A DNA stretch of 64,000 nucleotides from positions 38,054,250 through 38,118,249 of the forward strand of contig OX359249.1 in assembly GCA_947179485.1 (NCBI GenBank). Direction: 5' to 3'. Of the stretch, positions 40,165 to 52,800 are shown in pieces (position 1 is the stretch's first letter; each line of letters begins with the position of its first letter). The stretch is from Allacma fusca (Eukaryota; Arthropoda; Collembola; Symphypleona; Sminthuridae). The notes beneath the pieces are model-generated. The model did no database searches, had not been told where the DNA came from, and saw only the letters and a program-made list of their open reading frames with translations. The translations under genes were made by a program, and so were the position numbers.

Positions 40165-42120
40165 ATTCAGTTAAACAATGGACAATTCTTTTGAAATTAT
40201 CAACAATTAAAATACCAGACACTTGTCGTAAACACACTCAATATTCTCTCACACGATATCAACTTCAGGACTCCAAAAACGCGACCGACGTGCTTTCCTT
40301 TAAGCTTCCCTCCGACACACAGATCTCCTCGTATGAGCTCCCATGCTCTCACATATAAGGGAGCATGCTGCTCGTCTTTTAAACGTGTCCACGTTCCAAC
40401 GTTAGGACGTACTTATACAAAACATGGTAGGGACGGTGGGTTTATTACTACTTGATGGCATCTGTTGTAATGTTAGTCAAACGGGACTCAGCTCTTTGGG
40501 ACTGAGCGAAAACATAGGGAGTGGAGTGGGATTGGAGTGAGAGTGGGACTGATATGTATGAAAACGGTTGGGACTGAGACTGAGTGGAACTGACGGATTG
40601 AACTGATTCAAGTGCATGGACTGAGCGGGACTGATGCGCGTACAGTATTAGGCAATTTTTAAATTTTCGCGCCATATATTAAAGCCTAAGGATGAAAGTG
40701 AGCGCCATTTTGTATCCTTGGGGACTGACTGGGAGTTTGACCACAGTTTCATTGGGACTGAGACTGAGTTGGACTCACACTGTAGATAGCATAGGAGTGA
40801 GTGGAGTGAGTGTATCACAGCGCTTCTGGGACTGATCGGGAGTGGGACTGACGAACTGGGAGTTTGACTAACATTAATCTGTTGCTTCAACCGTATGCTA
40901 GTATGTATATAGTAGAGGTGGAGGGAATAAGATTATGTCCATAGGATATAGGATCCACCATTTAAAGTTTATATACAAAACCAGTATTCATTGAAGGTAT
41001 AGGGAGACACATGTTACATACATACGTTACATGCTTCTCACTCAATGGCATGTCGTGTGCTTGAGCATGTAGTTACGGAACTAGGCGTTAGAGAGCGGTC
41101 AAAACAACTTCGCTCTTGTGAGCCTTGTCATTGTCATTTGGCGTCCCTCTACTGCTCAATTGTAATCAGACTTTTTTTACGTTTTCTGTCTTACTTCTCG
41201 TCGCTTAAATTGTCATTGGAATCCCTGGGGCTTGTGGAAATTCCGGGATAACACTGATTGGTAAGTTTGATTTAATTTTGATTTAATTTTAATTTATAAT
41301 TCAATTAATGACTCATGGGGAGTATTGGGATTGTTGATGAAGCTTTGTGGTAATTTTTGTCCGGTTTTAGACAACGTTTGGTTTTCATGAAATTTGTTTG
41401 ACTTGATTTTTGCTTGGATTACAGAATCATTAAAAGTAATATATTTTGTTGGATATTATTTTATTTTTAGGTAGGATTCAATTCAAGGGGCAGCCTGGGA
41501 ATAGATGAGTTGTTGAGTGTGGAACGGTGTGAATGGGCGGATTTGGAAGAATTAATTAGTAGCGAGTGAGTTCAGATAAAAGTACCCTGTAGGAGTATTT
41601 TTGGTATGTTTAGAAGAATTGGACTGTAGTAGGTGAATTATAGTAGGTGAATTTTATTGATGAGCGTGTGTGAGTGTGGAGTGGGGCTAAAAACCTTGAA
41701 CGGAGTAGGAGCTGGAAAAATGGAGCTGGACTTGGTTATTTTAGGTGAAAATGAATGCGATTATTTAACCTGGTTTTCATTAGGAGGGAAAAATCGGGAT
41801 CTCACTCCCGAATTGTAATAGGGAGAAATTAACTGGGAGCGGTGGGAGAAAGTTTGGTAAGGGTATGTTTTAGTTTTTTAAATTTCAGTTTGGAATAAAA
41901 CCTTTGTAAGGAAATACCTTAATACACGTAAATTCCTAGGGAACCTTGGATTTATTAAATGTTTCTACAGATTCTACAAAGTTCCAGGTTGATTTTCTTC
42001 GTCCATTTAAGTTGATGTGATGTTAATGTACAGATTACGGAATCGCTGAAGGACCTGAGTGGGGATTTGGAAGTGAGGAATATAAGGTCGGAGGACTGGA
42101 GGAGGAATTGAAGGAAGAGG
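40165..42120. promoter_or_regulatory. Divergent 5' region between SNU13 (-) and DMC1 (+)
   Basis: This region holds the SNU13 5' UTR and promoter, the GGGACTGA cluster, and probable untranslated DMC1 exons. Donors at 41261 (GTAAGT) and 41566 (GTGAGT) and acceptors before 41471 and about 42034 fit such exons, but their joining is not proven. Frames at 40448-40890 (-) and 41045-41251 (+) are not supported as genes. Confidence 0.45.
40483..40851. repeat. Cluster of GGGACTGA octamers
   Basis: Eight exact, same-orientation copies start at 40498, 40545, 40570, 40627, 40721, 40754, 40828 and 40844. Near-matches (GGGACTCA at 40483, GGAACTGA, GGACTGAG, GGGAGT) lie between them. The spacing is irregular, so this is not a simple tandem repeat. 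It may be a decayed minisatellite or an array of protein-binding sites upstream of SNU13. Confidence 0.8.
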
Positions 42121-43877
42121 ATGACGTCGAAGTCGAAGAAACGAGCAGTTGCAACTGAGGTGGATCAAGTTGTGACCTGTGATGATGAGGCCTCAATCGC
42201 GAGCTTTGCAAACGATGATGATGAAAGTTTTTTTCAAGATATTGACGTCTTGCAGAGTCATGGAATTGTAAATTCAGGCTTTTATTGGGGAACTTTGAGG
42301 ATTTTTGAGATTTGAAAGCAAATAATTGTTTTTTTTTTGTTTTAAAGAATATTGTGGATTTAAAGAAGCTGAAATCCGCTGGGATTTGCACCATCAAGGG
42401 CATAATGATGTGCACGAAGAAAAGACTTTGTAATATTAAGGGTTTGTCGGAGCAAAAGGTTGAAAAAATCAAGGAAGCTTGTTGCAAATTAGATACAGGA
42501 GGTTTCTTGACTGCATTACAGTTTAGCGATAAGAGGAAGAATATTTTTCGAATTACTACTGGATCCCAAGATTTAGAGTAATTGCTTTATCTTTGGGTTT
42601 GAGAAACACCTTTGGACAGGCAGTTTTTTAAAATACTATTGTATATTGAAATTCAGTAAACTTCTGGGAGGAGGGATGGAGTCAATGGCAATTACCGAAG
42701 CTTTTGGAGAGTTTCGAACAGGGAAAACTCAGCTTTCGCATACCCTTTGTGTTACCGCTCAAATGCCGAGCCAAGGTTTTACCGGGGGGAAAGTTATATT
42801 CATCGACACTGAAAATACTTTGTTAGTACTAAATGATTCATGGTAAAGTAATTTTTGTGAATTTACTGTGAGTATGTTTTTCCTGAAATAATAGTCGTCC
42901 AGACCGCTTGCGTAGCATCGCGGAGCGTTTTAATTTGGACCAAAATGCTGTTTTGGACAATATTTTGTACGCAAGGGCATACACATCTGAGCACCAATAT
43001 GAATTGTTAGATTTGATTGCTGCTAAATGCCACGAAGAGTGTGGGACCTTCAAACTTGTGGTAACATTTTGCATTTATTTTTCGGCATCTTTTTTAGAAT
43101 AATACAACGTTTTCGACATCGTTCTATACTCTACTTGGTTCTTTTTATGTACTTACAGATAGTGGACTCCATCATGGCGTGTGAGCCTGTTTTAAAACAC
43201 CCCAATATTAGGCGTTGTTATGATTTTAAACTTAATTGCTGTGTATTTGTAAAAAATCGAAATATCTTTGAAACTTGTCAATGTAACCGATTCTTTAGTG
43301 TTTCGAGTGGACTTCAGTGGGCGAGGAGAACTTTCTGAACGTCAGCAAAAGCTGGCACAAATGTTGTCTCGTCTGCAAAAGATTTCAGAAGAGTATAATA
43401 TGGTAGTTTTCGTGACCAACCAAATGACGTCTGATCCAGGCGCAACGATGAGCTTCCAGGTAAGCTAGTTTTAATTCTATTGGTTCGTTATTTTGCACAC
43501 AAACTCTTTGGGAACTTGCTACAATATTCTTCGTGCGGACAGCGTACTAAATATTTATTTGATAACTAATGCTAAATTGTATAGTTAGTGGCACACATTG
43601 TTGACTTTTTGTGCATGTTATTTTAGGCAGACCCTAAAAAACCTATCGGGGGCAACATTCTCGCTCACGCTTCTACAACTCGACTCTCACTGAGGAAAGG
43701 AAGAGGTGAAAACCGTATTGCCAAGATCTATGACAGGTAAATTTATTATTCCGTTTGAAATTTAGATTGTGGTTTTCTATGTCCAAATAATTTTTAAAAA
43801 TTAACAGTCCGGATTTGCCCGAATCTGAGGCAACTTTTGCCATTTCTGCCGGCGGAATCACAGATTCAAAGGAATGA
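42121..43877 (+). CDS. DMC1: DMC1, meiosis-specific RecA-family recombinase
   Basis: Eight exons join in phase: 42121-42267, 42348-42577, 42657-42821, 42895-43060, 43159-43180, 43299-43459, 43627-43736 and 43808-43877, giving 356 residues (human 340). An in-frame TGA just upstream supports the ATG. In order: an acidic N-terminus with [14 protein letters not shown], the helix-hairpin-helix region ([12 protein letters not shown]), Walker A GEFRTGKT (about 143-150), [15 protein letters not shown], Walker [19 protein letters not shown], and loop 2 [18 protein letters not shown]. The tail [17 protein letters not shown] is characteristic of DMC1 rather than RAD51. It catalyses strand exchange between homologues in meiosis. 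One exon is only 22 bp. All catalytic motifs are intact. Confidence 0.96.
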
Positions 43878-46800
43878 TACGATTGGATGTCTTAACCATT
43901 CCTCATGAGAGAGCATTCAGTGTAATAATATTCGTGGATGCATGTATTTAAATGCTGTCAATGCAGTACTATTGGATAATTTTTGTAAGTAATATGACTT
44001 ATAATATTTTAATATTGATAAAATTAATATACAGTAATTTAATAATTTAAATGCTTTTTATTTATTTCTGCCTGGTCTATATCTAAAAAAATGTTACAAT
44101 TCAATCGTTATTAAATATCTAAGTAAGCAAGTAATGTTAACGTGTAATTTATATCAGATCTAGCTTGTACTCATTTGTACTCATTTTATTGAAGATATTT
44201 TTTCTGATGCAAGAATATACTTAATGTAATTTCCTACTGACTGTTATAACCGTTGTCTATCAATAACACATCGTTCGCATCTAACCAATGATTTAAAGCC
44301 CGTTGGTAACCTACCGCATTGTACAGGGTATTGGAAAACGTTTTCTCATTACTCTGATGAGTAGGTTTGACAAACAAATTTGTTTGCTCTTTTTTCTATA
44401 ACAGTCTCTGGTATTGACGTTTAGTGCAAGATTATATCGGTCAAATTTTGCAGTAAAGGGGGTTTGTTTTCCATAAACTAATGATATTTTTTATTTTCAG
44501 AAAATTTAAAACAAATAAAATTTTGGACTCATTTATGGTAAATTTCATGTACTTCGAATGAGATATCTTACAGGTCACTGCATAGATTAATGTGGGCATG
44601 GAAGGTCGTTCATATTAGTTGATAGCATCGTTAAAAAACAATTTTGTATGCGTCATAGTAGGAGGAAGTAATGAGTCTTGTCTCATTTTGATTCCCAAAT
44701 AATTACCATATATGTATGTTGATTCTTTTTAAATTTTCTGAAATTCAAATTCTCCACATGAATTTTTAGGAGAAAATCTCAACTTTGCTTCATTCATTCG
44801 ACCTTCACCGCTGTGATCATGTGAACTACATAGGTGAATAATTTATGGCATAATCTGCACGGATATTCCATGGGGAAATCTAAAACATTTTAACAATCCT
44901 TGCTTATATATACGTACATGTAAGCTAGGAGCAGAAAAATATTTGGAATACCCTGTACTTGTTCCGTTGTATGAGGCATCTCGCCATCCTAAAACTGAAG
45001 ACTATTGCCCTTACGCACAAAGCGAATAATTTGTGATCAGATTTCAATCTTTTGTCTACTCCGCATAAGAATTTAATTTTGCATGCCCAGTTGGTTGTTT
45101 TATCAGATTGGTGTAAAAGAGAGGTTAATTTCGATAACAGCAAACGGCAGTAACTGCGTTATGTTTGTATACATTTATTAGAGCGTGAATTCTAGGGCAA
45201 TATTCATTCTGTTTCCGAAACCGTTGTTAATAACATAAATTCGCCATGCGATGAAAGTATTAACGTCTTGGAGCTCCAAATTACTTCAAATGACATCGTA
45301 TTCGTGTGTTAGTTTTTTCTTATTTTTAATGCTTACAGCTATTCTCTCCGGATTATTTCCAATTGCAAGATACTTAGTTTACCTACTCTGTAATACATAC
45401 ATTCGTACATATAACTTCGACGTATGCATTTTCTTGTGTGAGAAAAGGAAGTGTTGTATGTCTCATTATTTGCTTGTACTTCATTATTTAAGCATTGTTG
45501 AAATATATCGTATGTAATTCATTACAAATCCCCTAGAATCAACTGCAAAATATTATTGAAATTTAACTTGTTTCTTTGGTACGTAAGTGTAGGTGAAGTC
45601 ATAACGAACGTTTTATAAGCATGTCCCGTGAAACCTTCAATCGACATTTATAGATAAATACTCTGTTGGAGATCAATCCAAACTCAGTATTAAACTACAT
45701 TTTAAAAAGTTATTTCCTTTTTTGTACTATTCAAAGGAAGGTACACATGTAGTCTCAAATGTGTTCTCCCTATTTCATGGTTTGTTGCTCCTCGTTTTGC
45801 CATTTAGAGTTTTATTCTTATAAAGGGCGGAAAAAGTGAAACGTGACACTGGCAATTACTGCTTTGCGAGTAGGGTCTCAGCATGTTCCTAAAAGCTTTT
45901 GCGTTTCAAGATCACATCCATTGACCGCTCTGGTGCTCTGAACACTATTGCCCTATAAATTACAATCGCTTTTTGTTTCAGCTCTGCCCTGTATTACAAT
46001 AGTATTAAGGATGAATACCAGGATAAGTGTTAAAATTTAGTATAGAAAAGCAGCGCAGGACCACATTTAAGTATCAAAAATTATCTAGCCCAGAAATGGT
46101 CCTTGTATAAATGATTATTATTTTATGCTCACATCGTTACGCAAAATTTTATACATTTTCTCATCACGTTTCATCGAAGTCCAAGTTCAGTAATAAGTAA
46201 AAAAAAAAGAACTCTTGTACATCCATCATTATAATAAACTCTGTGTAGGCTGGTATGGAAAAGAGTACTGTAAATTTTAGACAAATTCTTCTACCCTCAA
46301 CCTCATCATCATCTCTGTTGCAACACATCGACATCAATGGCACAGAGTGAGGGAGTAAGCTGACTTACAGTTTTCCACGTGTCAGTTGACCTTTTGTTGA
46401 AAAAACGGAAGTATCGGATATGTACCGTTTCAAACCCCCCCCCCCCCTCCCCCATTTTTGTCATCCCCCCAATTTTAGTGAACTGCACTTCAGTCAACTT
46501 ATAAAATATGGAATAAATGCTTGTCGAAATAATTGAGATTGTGCATATTTAAAATTCTTCGTAAGCTTCGAATCCCTCAGGTTATTTTTGCGAAAGGTCT
46601 TCTGCTAATAAAGTCATACCTTCAAATGTCACTTTACACATGTACATTTCAAGTCCGGTAATACTACACACACTTTCACAATCATATAGATAGAGTTTAT
46701 GATCGCATTCTATCTTCTTCGAATCATCGGCTACATATAGGAAGCTTACATATTGGGGTGCTATCTTGGTAGGAATAAATTCTGCTATAGCTGAATCCTC

Positions 46801-49800
46801 CTCACCAAGGCTATTCTATGTGCCTGAAAGATGAAATGACTCGCTTCAGAACATGAGCAGACAAAAAGCAATCGGACGAGCGGAAGAAACCAACCCTAAT
46901 TTTTTGCATGCTTTTTGTGCCAGTATGTAAGTAAATGCCTGGGGGAAGTCGCAAATGAATGCAATAATCTGCGCACACCTATGTTCATTCCTTGTTGTTC
47001 TCCTGTGGAACAATAGTGTCCCTGTGATGAACAAGTCTTCCTCACCGTCCTCCCTCTAAAGCTCTGGATACCGACAAAGGTAAGTCTTTACAAATTCTGA
47101 AATAAAATAAATCCCTAACTAAAATAGTTGGTAAAACAGCTTGGAAAATTTCTAAGTGGCATTGGAAATCATAGGCCTCAAAATACCTTCTGCTTGAGGA
47201 ATGATATTTACATTTACTCTGACAGGCACAACATGTGTTTGCTAGGTTGCATGTGCTGAAGAATCTTTTAGTCGGCAATTCAGGACACCTGAGTTACATT
47301 AAGGCAAGTGCTAAATATACAATCGAATTCAGTGCTGTTTCAGGTATCAAATTATTGCTACTTCAAAATTCAATAATTCTCATGTGTAAACGGACATGCA
47401 CAGACATTAAACAAGCGAAACGAGGGAAAAAGCTAGGCATTATAATACGTTAAGTTGTAGCAACTTGAGATGACTGTGAGCCATGTACCTATTAAGGGCT
47501 CCAGCCCGCAAGTACTATATTGAAATGGTGAGTCTGAAATTGTGCAGTGCGAACCTCCCCTATATTTTGCTCAAACTTGAGTTTTAACGAATGCTTGAAA
47601 CTAGCCATGGACGAGAGAGGAAGAGGACCTTCAACTCCCAGTTTTGTTGGTTTCCACTCTGTGAGCGTGAGCTTTCATCGCATGCAGTAGTACAGCTGCA
47701 CAAATGTGGAAAGATCCACTCAGTGTACTTTTTGTACAGCATACTATCTGATCTTTTTTACTTCAAAAATTAGCCTCATCCTAACATATTCAACTAGTGT
47801 TCTCAGGTAGGTCATTCAGTCAATACAAGTATAAAATTGTAGTGCGGCTCTGCCTGGTTAACCGGAAAGCAATCATTAATTTATCCGGATATTTGATGGA
47901 ACGATAAAAATTTTATTATTAAACAAATTTTCCCTACAATCAAACAAATACAGAAAATCCCAACAAATTTCTAAAGTTTATTTGTGTATACTTTTTAAAC
48001 AGAGATTATTTATTTTGAGTTACATTATTACTTAAGAATTCCAAAACAGAGTTCATCTTTCACTGACAGTGTCGACAGTTTGCATAAGTGACTGAACTTT
48101 GTGATCATTAAAGGACGAGGCGTGTAGTTTTTTTTTACTGACTTGCATTGGAGATTGGAGCTGTATACAGAAACCGTAAGTACAGAACCTCAGTATTCAA
48201 GTAGAACTTCGTATGCATGCGTATAGAAAAGTGCGTGACTCTTTTCTGCCGGTTGAAAATATAAATGAATAGTGTGTGTAACATTTTTTGACAGCAACAT
48301 TTCCATACAAGCCAGAACTGCCAATGTCATTTCATTCCATCCTTATTTGTCCCATCCTTCCGTGAACAGTTTGACAAAGCCAAATTTTTTTTGCTGAGGC
48401 CTTCATGACAGTGAATTGTAAACTTACAAGATATTCCAAAACATAAAATATTTTACACATAAGGTTGTTGTATTTTTCTCGGTGCTGCTAAAGTTTTACT
48501 GTTACTTTTCGTCTGTAATCCCTGCTTTGTCTCCAATTATTATTATTGTGGAGGTAAGCTGGACTGGCCTGTCCCAAAGTTATGTTTTTTCAATGTACAT
48601 ATAATCATACTAGGTATTTACTTATAGAGTAAAATTACACATGTACCTATATGGGCTGCATAGTGAGGCCGGGACCAATGTATAGAATGCATTTTCCCTC
48701 TTTTAAAAGGATAAAAAAATCTCTTGACATCCTCATATGCTCACAGCAATTATTTCAGACCAACATTGTATACCCACATCAGGGTAACGAGTGTAAAGAG
48801 GGAGCATGGAGTAAAGCGTTCACACATACACCTGCTGGAGTACACAAAGTGAAACAATTATCTGCTTCATTGTGTAAGCATAGGAAATAGCCTGGAATTG
48901 CCATACATCATCCTGACTCACTTCAGATAATTTAATGGAAAAGAAGTGCAATAATTTTTTGAGTAATTATGTACACTCGTTCATAACTAATAGCATCAAA
49001 ATCCTCGCTTAAGAGCTGTATGCAGGAGAAATAGTTTATGGATAAGATGCACAAACGTCTGTGGGGCTTAGGGAATATTTATGAATATTTCATGAGAACT
49101 TTTGTCACTCTTGCATGCTTGGCACTAAAACCATAATTCTCGTGTAAACTGGAGTCTCTTATGTCTCTGGAGGAAATCGTGGAGGCATGAAGCCCGCTTT
49201 ACCGGTCTCACGTTATTTTCAGTGTGACATTTACTTGCCGGCTTACCTGACTTATCAGCATACTAAACTAAAACTAGGTCATGATGTGGAGTCGGAGGTA
49301 AAGAAGCCAGCAAAATTAAGAATAGGTTCGTAGGAAATCATTCTTGCAGGGACAATTTATTGATGAAGAAGGAACTGTCTGTCAAAGCCTCGAGTGGATT
49401 TGTTTTCATTGGATAAAGTAAGCAATTTGAGACCCCCGAGTCTTTAAACTGCCACTTTTCCTCGAGTATCTACACTGACATGAAGAAACCGAAGTATCCA
49501 TGTGGTTTGTCTATTTTCCGTTCTGGTTGATACTCTGTAAAAATGGTTATTTATGTTTTCCCTCTGACGACTTTGAAATTCTATCGATGTTGTCAGTGTC
49601 ACATTCAATTCAATGCGCTTGTCTCGACTCACGGTCTCACTTGAAAGCATCCTTATAGAGGCCAAGCTATATCTTGGTTGACTTATGTATTGGTATAATA
49701 GCCGTGAAAAATAATTAGAGAATGTGCCAATTTAGCAAATACAGATAATTGAAGGTACTCTCTCGGAAGGTACGAGAATCCAATAAACTTAATCACAGCA

Positions 49801-52800
49801 GCGTGCAAGCAAACCCGGAATTTTGGCTTGCAGGAAAAAGAGGAAATCAACATGTATAGTATATTACTACAGGTTGTTGACGAAAAGTCTTTATCGAATC
49901 AGTCACGTACCTGTTTCCGTGCATGCCTAATTAATCAATCTGTCAAATGTTGAACCCGATAAAACTCACCGGATAAAATTATTTAGATGCAAAATCTTTT
50001 ATTTCATTTTGATTCAAACATCCTATATTGAAATTAAGTTGTTAACTCAAATACCTTAGTAATTGAGGTAAAACAAATCTGTCGTTCTAGAAATCCATAA
50101 AAGAAATTGCCAGCTTCAATTCAGAGTTTACCGAGTGGGTACACATCTCTATATTGTATTTGTATGGTTGATGATCAAACGTAGGAAAATTGGATCATAT
50201 TTACCACAGGGGCTAAACACAAATCTGCGGTGCAACAACCCAAACTGCAAATAAATAATACCTGCCGAACCACACTTAACACAAATTGTTGATTCCGACC
50301 ATGTTTCTCCCTTTTACACACTATAGCTAATGAATCTCCTTCGCGTGATTGCATTTGTGAATAACTTCATCGACCCTGCTTGATGAGAGCCTCAGACACG
50401 GGCATGAAGATATCTTAGTTTAATTTAAATGTTTTCTTTGGTATTGAGTTTATTTAAACACGCTAATTTCCTCGCCCCTGGAAGGCGAATATGCACAGTT
50501 GTGAGAAAGTGCAGAGTTTCAGTGTGGCCTGGCTTCACTACAGTTCGCGTAATTATGTAATGTAATGGGTTGTCAGAATTGCCTCTATTACTAAACATGG
50601 GTGTAATGACATTTGTAAGTTGAACGACCTATGAACTTAAGCGGTAGAGTTAAAATGGCTTGGTACTTCACGATTTTCCCGACAAAAATAAGCGTCCACT
50701 CCGTCCACATTTTTCGATTATGGCTTTCATTAATTAATTTACCTTGGAATGTCGGTCCTATATATCTATAGATATTCTTTATAAATAACTTCACTTTTAC
50801 TCCCTGTGCGGAATAATCATGTGAAACCAGATATGAATAATGAAACACTTCTATGCAGCCAGCATCTGAAATTCAGCATGTTTTTATACATTTATGCAGG
50901 TGTGTAGAGCATCAGAGAGGTCTCGAGTCTCTACCATTTTGAGGGAATACAAGCGTGATCGTGACAAGAGTTAACCGTATATGTCAAAATGCAAGTATAT
51001 GGAATTTAATTACTTCATCCCACGTGGAAAGTGATACGGGTTCATTTTTTTGTGCGAGCATTCTTGTAACCATTAAACATGATGAAGGCGTACAAAACCA
51101 AGTCACCCGCTAACATAGTGTAGTGCTGTTCAAATATGATATTTATTTACTTAGTAATAATTACAGACTCTGATTGTTTAACTGGATCATAATTTTTCTT
51201 CCGTTCAACTCTCGCAGTACCCATATTATTATCAGCCATTGTATGTAAACTAGCGAATTAATTCGTAAACTCCTCACAACATCAATGGGTTTAACCAACA
51301 TCTTATCATTAGTATATGACCGTAACTTTACATACATGTTGAATTTTTTACAGTTCATTCATTCCCTGCGTCAGAATTTATTCTCTAAAATAAAATGAGT
51401 GTTTCTAACCTTAAGAGCTGATCGTACATCTGAATTTAAATAGCAGCAGCAGCCTTGATACGAATGAGTTGTGTAAGTACACATGAGGCATTGTCATAAA
51501 TAAATGCATACATATATGCTAAATTTCAGAGACCAGTAGATAGGTGCAGATAAAATTATTGGTGAATTTCAATGCGTGATGTATCCGGTCGCTGTGTAGT
51601 TGTGAAAGTTTAAAAGATTTATGACCACGTTTCCTTGAACGGATATGAATCAAAACAGTAATTGAATTGGTAGATGATGAGCATGATTCCAATTATTGAA
51701 GAGATAACATTGTGTACCTATACAGGAGCCTCAAAATACGACAGTATTAGTACGGCTGCCATTATTGCACAGTGCGTTAGAAGACCTCTGTTTCTCAAGT
51801 ACCAAAAAGGATACGCTGAAATTTGACTTTACATGCCAGACGCATACATTTTATTGGTTATTAGTGATGCCACACAATTCTTATTCTCCTTTTATCTCCA
51901 TGCTTGAGAACTGATATGCAATTGGATTGCTAAAATTAAATTAACGCATTAGTATGCGAGTTTATCATGAATGAAGTCATTCTTACATGTATGGATTATT
52001 AAGCCTTGATGCTGACATGAAGGATTGATCAGTGACCGCCAAACTCTTATTTCCCATCAAAATAATTTCTCACTGCATTTCTTAGAGTGTGTTGTCAAAA
52101 ATGCGTCAAAAAATTTGCTACTCCTCAGCCTAGTAAGTTAGTAACATTCCACTGGTGTATTGATGTAATGCTTCTTAAAGATAAATTGAAGTAGGCTTTG
52201 GAACAGGTTGGGTTATGAAAGAGCATGTTTTTTACACTTTGTTTTCCTCAAGCTTAATATCGTCACCACAAACTTTAGCACAATTAATGTGGGATACTCT
52301 GATGCTATTATACCTTACGTAGTTAACTGAAAAACTACCCCTGAAAAGAATGGAGCTTTATTTATTCCTTGCTCTTGAACGTAGGTAGTTGTCAAACCTT
52401 AAAAAATTCACACGGTTCTCACATTCTACCACAGGAGTAAGTAGTTTTAAAAAATTGGATTCATTTATATGTTCAGTTTCCAGTGCTAGCTGCTGGCGAA
52501 TGATCTCACAACGGATAAAAAACTTGAGAAGCAGTGCCAGCAACTAATTTGGAATGTTTACTTCGTCGATGTCGTAAACAATGATGCAATCTCTATATTT
52601 GCTTCGAGAATTGCAAACCTGATTTTTTACCTTTTTCTGGCAATTATTAATTGGGGGAGTCAACTTCAAAAAATTGTCATTATTACTGAATCTCAGTATG
52701 CGCTGGGTACATTTGCTACTCATCTGTTTGACGAGTTTTATCTCAATATAACAGGAGGTTTTTATGAGGTGAGCCCTATCGCCCACAATGAGGGCCAATG

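Noticed and set aside
41045-41565. Possible extra gene with exons at 41045-41260 and 41471-41565
   Set aside because: The frames do not continue in phase across the junctions, so these are better read as untranslated DMC1 exons.
42035-42487. Minus-strand 150-codon frame rich in Ser and Pro
   Set aside because: It is antisense to the first two DMC1 exons and is explained as their shadow.
52544-52798. Minus-strand frame with a phrase (IVGDRAHLIK) faintly like a Harbinger transposase
   Set aside because: The resemblance is a few residues only; catalytic acidic residues, terminal inverted repeats and neighbouring transposase parts were not found.
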